Source of the DNA: Paramecium octaurelia
Taxonomy: Eukaryota > Ciliophora > Oligohymenophorea > Peniculida > Parameciidae
Assembly: GCA_905182995.1 (NCBI GenBank)
Contig: CAJJDP010000004.1
Coordinates: 604,417-668,416, forward strand
Direction of reading: 5' to 3'
DNA length: 64,000 bases
Shown here: piece by piece, positions 47,422-59,211 of the stretch
Layout of the letters: every line of letters begins with the position of its first letter
Numbering within the stretch: the first letter of the stretch is position 1
The notes under the pieces: model-generated
Databases searched by the model: none
Seen by the model: the letters and a program-made list of their open reading frames with translations, nothing else
Told to the model about the DNA's origin: nothing
Position numbers and translations under genes: made by a program

Positions 47422-47765
47422 AAATATCATGCCAAAATTTTGTGCTTATTTGATGATTTAATTAAATTCTAATTAACACAATTCTAATTGAATAATGATT
47501 CTCAAGTCTTGGTTTATTGATAAGACCTCAATTTTTACTAGTTTTAATATTTTTCCTAAACTATTGTTTATTAAATCTCTTTTAAAATTAATTACACACA
47601 GAACATCCTAGTTGAATCATTTAAGAATCTGAGATAATTTGCTCAAAACAACTCATAAAAACAAAAAATTGTTTGGAGGGGAAAAGAAATTATTTTGTCT
47701 AAATTAATAGAAAGGATAATTCTATTAGAAGCAATTTTTAAATTTCAAAAAGAATGTTGTAATAT

Positions 47766-49490
47766 ATGGATAATAATTTTATTGAAATAAATCTAAATAA
47801 CTCTACCTAAGAGCCATCCTGCATTACGTTTGAGAATTGGGTCGATTAATTATAAAACCCTGATTTTAGAAGAGACTTAAACTAATGTAAAAATGATATT
47901 GAAAAAATTGCTCTATTTCCCATAGTGGGATATGGGCTAAAAGTTAAGTTTCTTAATACACCTGATTTTAGCGTTAAAGTTATATCTATCTCGCAAGTGG
48001 AAAAAATAATAGATTTATCAACAATAGAATTAGGAATGCAACTTTACACAAGAGACAGGCCAAATTGTATACTTCCATTATTAAAAAAGTAAGAAAAAAA
48101 TGATGAATTATTAAATTGTGAACTATTCAAGAAGAAAATGTCCTTCTTAATAACCAAAAACCATCAATTATATAATGAAGACGCATATATTTTTTTAATT
48201 TAGAGTACATTGAAATACTTAATAAAATACAATAATAATTAATTATGGCAATAAGAAATGGCTTAGGAAATATTTGAGGTTTGTGAATAAGTTTATATGA
48301 AGTAAAATAAAAAATATACAGATTCAATATACAATGAAGCTTTTAAAAATTCAAAATTTTAATTGCTGAATGTATTTTGTTTGTTTAAGGACAAAAAAAT
48401 TGAACCTGAAGTAATTTATAAGGAATTTATATCGCCTAAATTATAAAACATTGACAAGATATAATTAAACGATGAAGGGTAAAATGGATTAGGGAATTTT
48501 TTTGATACACTTAATTTCAACAACATAATTTAAGACTTTGATGACATAAATGGATGTATATAAGGATATTTAGAGGAGAATAATTATTTTTATTTAAGAT
48601 TATACCACGGAAAATTTGTAAGCAGTTTAATTTAATATTTTGTTCCAATCCAATAATTTAAAGAACAATTTAAAAAGGAAATCCATGAGAAATAAAAAAA
48701 CTTAATTAAAAATTTTGCTTAATCAGCAATTTATAAATTTTTATTTAATAACCTTTTTATAAATTATTAGGAGGAAAAAAAAAAAAAATTGTTTTCATAA
48801 CTAAATTAAATAATTGAAAAAGATGATTACTATTCATTTTTATAATCATAATCGAAGTATGAAGATTTAACTTTATACTACAATTTGAATAAATTTTTAA
48901 GTAATTAAGACACATATCAAAATGGATTAATTCAATTTATTAATTATACGGTATAGTAATTATTAAAAAAAATATCAATTTATGAATTAAGAAAAAAATA
49001 GTTTGAAAGTTGCGAACAGTTAAGAGAGTCTAGAGAAATTTTAGAAAGAAAAGAAATAATAGAATAATTTATGCAAATGTTTGGAATTAATAAAGAATAG
49101 GAAGAAGTGATAAATTCTATCTTAGATACAACAACAGAAATATGTTGGCTAAATTATTAATCTTTAAAAACCAACTGGAAAAATGAAAAAGAAATAGTAA
49201 GCTATTTAAATATGATTAAATGTTTTCCTTAAAGTTAGAATTTAAAATTTCATTTCAATCTACATCTAAAATATTTGAATGATATCACTTAATTCTGTTT
49301 TAAAATTAAGTTATAGTCCCAGCAGTTCAGATATTTTAATTAATTCGAAGAATAGTAATTAAATAGCACACTTCCGAGAAATCCGATAAAGGCATAATTA
49401 TTTCTGAAAATCTTTTAAACTAGTAAGAATTTAATCAGGGTTTGAGATTAATCGAAATTACGATTGTTATTAAAAGAATATATGAGTTGA
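47766..49490 (+). CDS. long helical protein, unknown
   Basis: ATG 47766 (MDNNFIEINLNNSTQEPSCI) opens an uninterrupted frame of about 559 codons to TGA 49443-49445. The same frame then continues 14 codons (DQSKLRLLLKEYMS) to a second TGA at 49488-49490. The protein is rich in Lys, Asn, Gln, Phe and Tyr, with helical segments (FKKEIHEKQKNLIKNFAQ, SKYEDLTLYYNLNKFLSNQD). No domain recognised. The lack of introns over 1.7 kb is notable beside its intron-bearing neighbours. Confidence 0.65.
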
Positions 49491-49583
49491 TGCTCATAAT
49501 GAATTTGATTTAACAAATTAATATTTAATTTCATTTTATAAGAATTATAAAATTTGATAATAAAATATATAATATAGATCAAA

Positions 49584-50476
49584 ATGAATAATACAAAGAC
49601 ATCTATCCCCACCTTCATTCTCAAAACCTATCAAATGTTGGAGGTATGAAATCAATTGCCTAATTTAAAGGATCAAAAGAGTACAAATGTAATTAGTTGG
49701 ACTTCCTAAGGAACTGCATTTATAGTGTACAATTAAGTGTTATTGGAAAAAGAAGTCTTATAGAATTTCTTTAAGCATAGCAATTATTCCAGCTTTGTAA
49801 GGTATAGAAAGTAGAATATGATTGTAGATAATTGAATTTATATAATTTTAAAAAAGTGAAATCAAATGAAGGTTAAATATTCAAACATAAATGTTTCCGC
49901 AAAGGCATGAAGTAATTTTAAAAATTTAAACTTAGATCAATGTTATAGTTTATAAAAAGAAAGAATTAGGATGAATCAGCAGTTGGTTCTAACCCTCTAG
50001 TCTAAGAAGAGCCAAGTATTTCTGTAATATATTAAATAGTCATCCATATCAAGGAGGAATAGAATTTATTTAAGGAGTGTGCCATTGACATCAAAGAAAC
50101 GAACAATAAACTAAAAGAGGATATGAAATTATTATAAGAAACATCTTCATATTTAATTGATTAAATGCAAAATCTTAATCATGTATTTATTAAATAAGAC
50201 ACCATAGTTTGTTTATAACTAGAGTGTTGATATAGAAGTCAAATTCAAATAAGTTGGATAAATGTTGCATGCAATAAATGAAGAACTGAGGCAAGAGAGT
50301 AAGAATTGAATCTATAAATGTAAGATAAAAGTGAACCTATTACAAACAAATTTATAGACAAAAAGGAAGATTGTTTTTAAGAATCAAAAATTGGTTCTCC
50401 AAACCCATATGTGGATTACAATAGCACAGCACTCAATCCATTGGATTATGAGTATTTTATAGACTCATTTTTATGA
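49584..50476 (+). CDS. heat-shock-factor-type transcription factor
   Basis: ATG 49584: IPTFILKTYQMLE, a 27-nt intron, then DQKSTNVISWTSQGTAFIVY, VLQNFFKHSNYSSFVR. A 26-nt intron in the middle of the recognition helix leads to QLNLYNFKKVKSNEGQIFKH, KCFRKGMKQF. This is the full HSF winged-helix DNA-binding domain with the hallmark SSFVRQLN.Y.F.KV. A heptad-rich region (EECAIDIKETNNKLKEDMKL) suits trimerisation. Two further introns (25 and 26 nt) precede an acidic, aromatic C-terminus (NPLDYEYFIDSFL) that could activate transcription. TGA 50474-50476. The target would be nGAAn heat-shock elements. Confidence 0.9.
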
Positions 50477-50625
50477 AAACATTATAATATTAATTTATGA
50501 ACTAGCAACTTAATTAGTTTTATTTAATATTATATAAATCTCAATCTCATCGATAATTTGAGAAGCAGTATTAATTAAATTCACGACAAACGAACAAATA
50601 ATATTAATATTAATATTTAATAATT

Positions 50626-51253
50626 TCAACAACTAGAATGTGAACTAACGTCTATTCCTTTGAAAAATTTGTACACAAAAATAGTTTACATTACTGTAAT
50701 CAATATTAATACTCCTATTTTTGCGATCCCACACAAATAAATCGAATTTTAAGTGTTTTCTAAAACTAATTAAAAATATTATTAAAATTTTACTAATCTT
50801 ATGAGAGTTTTCTCTATCAGTTATCCAATTTTGATTTCTATAGATTGATTAAAAGTTTCTATTAGTTCTAGATAATTCTTTAGACATTTAATTAAATTGT
50901 TCAGATTAAGCATACTCTTTATCATCTCCATCTAGATCAAAATCAAAGCTGACTGTTTTATAACTTCTATTCAGACTTCTAAAACAAATAAAATATGTTC
51001 CTAATTCATTTAATGTTTGTTTTAAAGATCCTTCTTTTCCATTCGTTTTTTGCAGCAATTAATCAGCATTTTCAGATTTTATGATTATTTCTGTTTTATC
51101 CTCATCCATTCCTGAAACTTGAAAATTCACTATCAATTAACAATGGTTTTCGTTAGATTTTACATAAAAGCAAGTTGGATTATTATTGATCTAAATAGAT
51201 AGAGAATATCCTATATTTATTAAGCAAATTAAAATAAGTGTATATATTCTCAT
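50626..51253 (-). CDS. p24/TMED (emp24/GOLD) cargo receptor
   Basis: ATG 51253 starts a signal peptide (MRIYTLILICLINIGYSLSI). The GOLD domain follows: CFYVKSNENHCQLIVNFQVS, KEGSLKQTLNELGTYFICFR, KTVSFDFDLD. A coiled region ends YRNQNWITDRENSHKI, and a 28-nt intron leads to ENTQNSIYLCGIAKIGVLIL, ITVMQTIFVYKFFKGIDVSS. This is a single membrane helix with the Q.f.yk.FF tail signature of p24 proteins cycling between ER and Golgi in COPI/COPII vesicles. Length about 200 residues, as expected. Its start is only 15 bp from that of the divergent neighbour. Confidence 0.85.
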
Positions 51254-51268
51254 CTATTATTTATTTAT

Positions 51269-52060
51269 ATGTAAAACTAAAATAAGTCATTTTTTGATTA
51301 AGAAACCTGTTTGGCTGAAATTGAATTGCCATCTGAATGGAGACTTCAATTCTTGAAGTGGACAAAAAAGTTAGAAAAATAGGATAAATATTAAGAAAAA
51401 TTAAAGGCTAGTTTAGAAATAAAAAACAATGAATATTTCTTAATTTTAGAAGATGAAAAATAATCATTTAGAATGAATATAAGCGAATTAAAATAACCAA
51501 TGAATAAATGCAACTTATTAATACCATCACCTCCTTATAATGATTAAAGAGATGTTTAAAATATAGGTGTTTTGCCTTATAAAGCAAAAGCAAAAATTGA
51601 AAAAGATCAAAAAGATGCTAGAGATTAGTAAATAACACTTCTAACTTTTTTTTAGTGATAACTCAAATTTCTCCAGCAGTCATGAAATTGAAAAAAGTGA
51701 AAGTGAGAAGGAATATTGGGAATATTAAGTTTATGATAGACTAAACTTGTCTCATAAAGGTATTAGAATAATATCGATTTAGATATTCAATAACCATAGC
51801 CAGTTAAGGAGAAACCCCCAGTAGAATTTCAAAATAAATAAACTTTAAAGATAAATTTAATTGAATTCTTGAGAACTAAGGGGGAGAGTGGAGCAAATTA
51901 TTAAGAGATAAAGCAATATTATAAATTCCAAAATGTTTCAGAAGTAAGATATATATATAACTCATAGAAAAATATAAAGGATACACTAAAAACTTTTGCA
52001 AATACAACTACTAGGGCTAGTAAATTAATTTATATGTTGCCTTCTACATTGTAAAATTGA
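51269..52060 (+). CDS. unknown nuclear-looking protein with possible C-terminal winged helix
   Basis: ATG 51269: MQNQNKSFFDQETCLAEIEL, PSEWRLQFLKWTKKLEKQDK, NNEYFLILEDEKQSFRMNIS. A linker ending QKDARDYDNSNFSSSHEIEK spans a 28-nt intron. After a 23-nt intron comes a C-terminal domain, TLKINLIEFLRTKGESGANY, QEIKQYYKFQNVSEVRYIYN, KLIYMLPSTLQN, with the size and helix pattern of a winged helix. The order (N-terminal beta-rich part, linker, winged helix) recalls the small TFIIF subunit, but conserved residues are too few to claim it. TGA 52058-52060. Confidence 0.6.
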
Positions 52061-52389
52061 ATGTTTGTGTTAAGCAATTATATACATAAATAATCAAATT
52101 TAATAATTCTTTTTAATATAAATATTTCGATAAATAAAGAATTAAAAATATTCAAATTAAATTTGTTATGCTAGATTTAATTAAGATAATTAAGATCAAC
52201 ATTTCTATCAGACATGGACATTTCAATGGATTATCAGAAAATTTTATGAGTCACGAACTAGAAGATAACGAAATGATTATGATGATTTTATAAGTTATTA
52301 ATAAAACTATCCTTGAAATTTAGTTATTAAAAACAAAAAAAAATAACTTCTAAAAGTTCTTGAAATCAATGAGGTTATATATAATTAAA
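52061..52389. other. 329-bp AT-rich stretch, nothing firm
   Basis: Between two convergent genes. A short plus-strand run (RHGHFNGLSENFMSHELEDN) is open but has no start consistent with an intron model. No RNA or repeat recognised. Confidence 0.4.
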
Positions 52390-52844
52390 TCAATTGATGG
52401 ATGCTAAGTGTTCATAGAAGCAATAAGAATGAATGAGTTCATTATTTTCCCTTACTTCTATTTTTAGATTCTTATTATTTTAGGGTATTGTTTTAGAAAC
52501 CTTATATCCAGTTGTTTTTTTTGTATTGAGTACATCAAGAATAGCAACTGGAACAGAACGTTTGTTGTTTTTGTAATAATGAATGAGAGATTTAGCACTA
52601 GAATAATTGAGATCTAAGGTTTTGGCAACCTAAAAGTAATATTGATATAAATTACCTCCTTTATCTATTTTCCTTCTTAGAATACCTATCTAAATAGCTG
52701 TTTCTATTGTTCGATAGGTATTTTGTGGATTTTCCTAGTATTTGATTTAGAAACAACTCTTTTTGGAACATAATCTTCACCTTCGGAGCTTTAGGTGCTG
52801 GAATTCAATTCTCGGTATTATTAATGAGATAATGGTTGACTCAT
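52390..52844 (-). CDS. small helix-turn-helix protein
   Basis: ATG 52844: MSQPLSHQQYRELNSSTQSS, EGEDYVPKRVVSKSNTRKIH, then KIPIEQQKQLFRQVFQEGKQ, IKE. A 26-nt intron follows, then VAKTLDLNYSSAKSLIHYYK, NNKRSVPVAIL. The middle is a homeodomain-like HTH of the psq/CENP-B or resolvase type ('r..ll..v...g.ti.eaAk.l.lnystaksi...yk..gr'). About 140 residues. A polar C-terminus ends EHLASIN, TGA 52390-52392. No catalytic transposase domain is attached, so a domesticated or regulatory DNA-binding role is possible. Confidence 0.65.
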
Positions 52845-53074
52845 ATGAATTAAAAGGTTTAAGATATTAATAATATAAATAACAATGATAATGAATTATT
52901 TCATAATTTATTTTTAATTGAATTTTAATTAAAAAGAATATCTTCAGATGCACAGATAATTACATAAGCACATTTTATTGCAATCAATCTATTTGTTTAG
53001 AGTGCTCAATAATTTTGAGAAGAGTATGGAAATAATAATTATAAATTTATCTTGATATGATTTATACTTATAAT

Positions 53075-53695
53075 TCATTAAGCTGCAACAACTGGGGGTT
53101 TTCTCATTTCTCTAATGAAGCGTTCATATATTTCATCTTCTCTTTATTTGAGTTCATTCTCAGTTTTTGGAGCATAATAATTTGGATAATCCAATCCTGA
53201 TGAAATTTATATATAAAATTACCATATTTTGTTATTTTGAGTAATTGCTTCTCGACATAATTCACAACTTTAGAAGCATCTGCCCAATTTCTATTTGCAT
53301 TCGATCTATGTCCAAGAATGAAAGGTGGTCTAAGATGGAAATATTGATTTTAATAGTTCTAAAATTGAGAGAACATAATACAAACATCTTATCAAATCTT
53401 GCACCAACAGGATAGAGATTGGTAACTCTACCTGATTCATGATTAAGGAATACCCTCATATGATTTAAAAAGGATTCGCCTATCGCTAAATATTTGTAAT
53501 ACCAACTCTTAATCTCTTAGCAAATGCTTCATATTCATATTCAGTCAAATCAGGTCTTAATGTACTAAAAGATGATTTGTAATATTTGAAATGCTATTCC
53601 GTTGTCATCTACCTTGCATTAATTGCTATTCCTCTTTCTGGATCAATGTATACTTCATCTGTGTCTGTTCCTCTTTAATTTCTCAATTAATTCAT
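53075..53695 (-). CDS. conserved-looking protein, unknown (one frame break)
   Basis: ATG 53695: MNQLRNQRGTDTDEVYIDPE, QHFKYYKSSFSTLRPDLTEY, EYEAFAK. One base is missing at the AA of 53517-53518, after which EIKSWYYKYLAIGESFLNHM, NHESGRVTNLYPVGARFDKM. A 23-nt intron leads to YQNQYFHLRPPFILGHRSNA, NRNWADASKVVNYVEKQLLK. A 27-nt intron then leads to LDYPNYYAPKTENELKQRED and RKPPVVAAQ, TGA 53075-53077. About 190 residues with regular, non-repetitive composition and no signal peptide. It may be a ciliate-specific mitochondrial or ribosomal subunit, but I do not recognise it. Confidence 0.65.
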
Positions 53696-53942
53696 TATTA
53701 TATAAATAATAATATATTCTTAATAAATTGAATCTAAGGATGATTTCTTAATTCAATTGGAATTGCAACAATAACCAAGTTCTATTGAAGAAGATGATTA
53801 GAGTAAAGGCGAAATATGGTACATAATATTATAGAACTTCTATTGGAATCTATAATTTAAGAATTAAAATTCTTATCGAGAATATATCAAAATTATTTTT
53901 CTTAATGACTATTCCTTTTATAAATAAGGATATGATATTTAA

Positions 53943-54769
53943 TCAAGAAATTTTTTGTAATTTAATGAAGGAATCAATTTCTAAAATAAGAAGAAAGTAT
54001 TACCCATTCTACATTGAGGACAGAGATTGTAATCAGGAGCATGCTGTTATCTTTCTGCTGGTTCATGTCTTAATTGTTCTTTTTTATCCATGATTTATTT
54101 TGCACAATTACCGCATAAACACATGTGTCTACAGGGCATAATGATCGTATTGATTTTCTCACTTAAACAAATAATGCACTCTCCATTATCCTAATCATGC
54201 TTCATTGATCTAATCAGATTAGAATCATTAATTCCGTAAATTTCTTCAACCTCGAATGCCCCATAATCAGAATTTTAAAACTTTTATTTGACTAATTTTA
54301 ATTGATCATTTTCGTAATCGTAATAGTATGCCATAATCATTGTCTTGTTTTAAATCATTAGTAAAAGCTTCTAATAAGCTTAGCCATTAATCGATTTTTT
54401 CTGTTATAAAGAACTCTTAGGTATCGTTATTTTACTAGTTTTTAGAACATTCATAGTTTAAGGTTCATTAATTAAAAATTCATCATATAATAGCTTATCT
54501 CTAATTTCTTGAAACATTTTATTCACAGGATGACAAATCTCTAGACATTACACATATAGCTAAATTATTTTGGAGAGATACTTAAATTTTGCAAGGACTT
54601 AATGCAAACAAAGTGAATTCAACTTTTAAATTGTCATTTCCAACAAGTTTCAGCTTTTCTATACAAAATTCATTTTTGATAACACGAGGTTGAGTATTTA
54701 CATTTTGTGATCTCTATAAAATGAATAAATTGCAATTACTTGTGATTATGGAGGTTATTATTGTACCAT
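53943..54769 (-). CDS. MGRN1/RNF157-type RING E3 ubiquitin ligase
   Basis: ATG 54769 (MVQQQPPQSQ, 26-nt intron, [20 protein letters not shown]) leads through a 22-nt intron to a beta-rich domain ([36 protein letters not shown]). The RING then reads [34 protein letters not shown], and after an insert [20 protein letters not shown], with a 23-nt intron splitting the last Cys pair region. C-x2-C, C-x-H, C-x2-C and C-x2-C ligands are all present, and the 'PCRHmClC..CA' form is characteristic of mahogunin/LOG2 ligases. The insert between the third and fourth ligand pairs (about 30 residues, Gln/His-rich) is longer than usual. TGA 53943-53945. Confidence 0.85.
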
Positions 54770-54786
54770 TGATTGGTTGTATATGA

Positions 54787-54972
54787 ATGTTGAAGAATGA
54801 TTGTATTAGAATGTTTAAGAATATAGCATCGGCATATTCATTTATTAACTAGGTTAAGGATATTACATTTGTATATGCTATGGAATTTAGCTTGTCTGCA
54901 TTCTTGGCTGTTGGTACCTATTTTCAATTTAATTTCTAGACTTCTAAGGTTAGGAACCCATATACTAATTGA
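54787..54972 (+). CDS. possible small membrane protein
   Basis: ATG 54787 opens MLKNDCIRMFKNIASAYSFI, NQVKDITFVYAMEFSLSAFL, AVGTYFQFNFQTSKVRNPYT with TGA at 54970-54972: 61 residues, no intron, one hydrophobic segment. Codon use and composition look coding, but the ORF is short and not recognised. It lies 17 bp from the RING gene's start on the opposite strand. Confidence 0.35.
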
Positions 54973-55358
54973 TTTTTAATAAATATTTATATAATATATA
55001 TAATTGATTTACTATTTATTAGTTATTGAGTAATAAAACTCTATTGTTATGTTAATTTTTCTAAATTGATTGTTTAAAATTAGTAATATTTTACAAATAC
55101 AATATATTTTTATGTTTTGGATGTTATTTATTTTTCCTTTCTATATAAAATTATACAATTAAAGATCACTTATAAATATTTGCGGAATTTTGATTCCATT
55201 TTCGAATTCCTTGTTACTTGATTATAAGGTTATGAGTTATATAAAACTCAAGCATCAAATAGTAGTTCAGAATGCTGAAACATAGGAATATATTAAGATT
55301 GATATAAGCACATTTTAAAATTAAATAAAATCTTTTTTTATTTAAGCAAGCATAAATT
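54973..55358. other. 386-bp AT-rich region upstream of the RPS8 gene
   Basis: No coding frame of note on either strand. It probably holds the RPS8 promoter. No motif distinct enough to name. Confidence 0.4.
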
Positions 55359-55989
55359 ATGGGAATTTCAAGAGATAGCAGACACAAAAGAAGACTTACT
55401 GGAGGTCGTATGCCAATCCATAAGAAGAAAAGAGCTTTTGAGAAAGGAAGATAAGCTGCAATGACTAAATTAGTATCAGGAGAAAAGAGAGTCAGAAGAT
55501 TAAGAGTGAGAGGAGGAAATTTCAAATTCAGAGCACTCCGTTTATCAGAAGGCAATTTCTCTTGGGGAAGCCAAGGTGTTGCTAAAAAAGCTAAAATTGT
55601 TGAGGTGGTTTATCATCCATCCAATAATGAATTGGTCAGAACCAAAACTTTGACCAGAGGTGTCATTGTCTAAGTAGATGCTACTCCATTCAAATAATGG
55701 TATGCCAAGAAATACAATGTTGAATTGGGATCAAAGAAGAAGAAGGTAAATTAAATCATCATACTCATAGGAAACAACTGGAGAATAACCTAAGAAATTA
55801 AGTTCAAAGTAAGAGAAAAGAGCTAAGGAAAATGTTATTGATCAATTCGTCTAAGAATAATTTGCCAATCAAAGATTGTTAGTCAGAATTACATCAAGAC
55901 CAGGATAATCAGGAAGAGCCGATGGCTATATCTTGGAAGGAAAGGAATTAGAATTTTACATTAAGAAAATCGAATAAAAGAAGAAGTGA
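55359..55989 (+). CDS. RPS8: 40S ribosomal protein S8 (eS8)
   Basis: ATG 55359: [101 protein letters not shown] 25-nt intron after GSKKK leads to [70 protein letters not shown] 55987-55989. All family blocks are present and the length (about 200 residues) is normal. It is a structural protein of the small subunit. A clean gene without frame problems. Confidence 0.97.
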
Positions 55990-56084
55990 TTTCATCATCA
56001 ATACATTAAATTGCATAATAATAGTACATCCTAGAAAATATTGTATTTCATAAACACAATTTAAATTAAGATATTAAATTGATG

Positions 56085-57867
<1,783 letters not shown>

Positions 57868-57950
57868 TTTATTGGGCGTTGCTTTTTTCAATGCTAGCTA
57901 CTTATTAGAGTAAATAATTATATAGGTTGCACGTTGATTAATTAGCGAAA

Positions 57951-58907
57951 TCAAATAAGTAATAGTATCTATTAAAATAAGTTAACTCGATACTTTGAGT
58001 TTTTGTAGAATAAAATTATTTAAAGTTTCTGCTTAGGATCGTAATCTAATATTTCATCAGTTTTTGTTTTTGTTATTTGTTTTGGCTAAGGGGTTTGCTC
58101 AGTTTTTGAATGTCCTTAATTCAAAGATTTTGATTCATTATCTGTTTTTTTTATAGGTTTTTATTAAACAATTTATGAAGGACCTTTGTGGCCTTTTTAA
58201 TAAATCAGGATATCCTCGATAGATTATCTTTGATTAGTGGATGTATCTGAAATAATAGATTGTTTATTTAATTTTTAATTAAAGTATTTTTGGTATTAGT
58301 TTTATATCATCTAAGCATTTTTCAACTTTAATATATTAAGTATTGTACCATATCGAATAAGTATTAGTCTTTCTATTTCTGTTTTTTTAATTATGGTTTG
58401 CTTTAGCCTGTAGGTGTTTAATTGTGTGATGTTTTAGTTGTTAAAGGATGCTTAAAGAATTCCTTCTTCTAAATAATATTCATTCGATGATTACCTCTAG
58501 GGAGACTGCTGCTAGTGACAGATTCTTGCTTTTCAAAGTTGCCCTTTTGGAATTACTACCCTCGTCAGTATGAACTCGTAATTCTGCAATCTATAGCATT
58601 GTAATAATCACAATATTACATTGGGTTATGAAGTTTTAACTCTATCACTTTTTAATGTTTGCAGAAACACATTATCAATACTTTTGCTACCTTTTAATTT
58701 GGCTCTCATTGTATTAACAGCTTAAGCTAAGGAATTTCGTTCCCTCTTAAAATAATCAAGTAATTTTGCTTTTCCTTTTTCAACAGGCCTTTCTGTTTTT
58801 ACTGTTCCAACACTCGGCTTATTATTTTTCTTTTCTTGTCTTTGTGGGGACTCTTAAAAACTATTTCGACCAGCAATTTTTTGCATCTACTGACTTAGCT
58901 TCTTCAT
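57951..58907 (-). CDS. basic Gln/Lys-rich protein, unknown (one frame break)
   Basis: ATG 58907 (MKKLSQQMQKIAGRNSFQES, PQRQEKKNNKPSVGTVKTER). A conserved-looking helix follows: KLLDYFKRERNSLAQAVNTM, RAKLKGSKSIDNVFLQTLK. A 29-nt intron then leads to IAELRVHTDEG, where one base is missing at the CCC run 58559-58561 (plus strand). Then QQFQKGNFEKQESVTSSSLP, a 23-nt intron, and a long low-complexity tail (QIVQQKPIKKTDNESKSLNQ) to TGA 57951-57953. It is nuclear-looking from the charge; no domain recognised. Confidence 0.55.
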
Positions 58908-59211
58908 TAACGATGTTAAATAATTTAGATAAAAAATTAATTGTTATATTGATTCCTAATTTTATTTTATTCATTATCTTAAAATATTGAGGGCATTGCT
59001 TTTCCTTCATCCTTGAATTTATCTTTTGTTTTTTCAACATTTTAAAGTACAACAGGATTTTCTGGTTATATATGACAAATAATGATGATTTCATTATGTC
59101 AAGATATCAGCAATAAAGATAGAATAGTACTTAGAATCTTAGAGTAAAAATCGAGACACTAAGCATTATATTATTATGACTTATTTTATCATAAATATTA
59201 CATAAATAAAA
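58908..59211. other. 304-bp divergent intergenic region
   Basis: It separates a minus-strand gene starting at 58,907 from a plus-strand gene starting at 59,212 and should hold both promoters. A 77-codon minus-strand open frame here does not look like protein. No regulatory motif identified. Confidence 0.4.

Noticed and set aside
34610-49490. Idea that TGA codes for tryptophan throughout this genome
   Set aside because: Conserved genes (RPS9, RPS8, HSF, MPDU1, AGC kinase, importin) use TGG for every Trp I could place and end cleanly at TGA.
52390-52844. A DNA transposon based on the helix-turn-helix domain
   Set aside because: No DDE/DDD catalytic domain, terminal inverted repeats or target-site duplication could be seen around the 140-residue gene.
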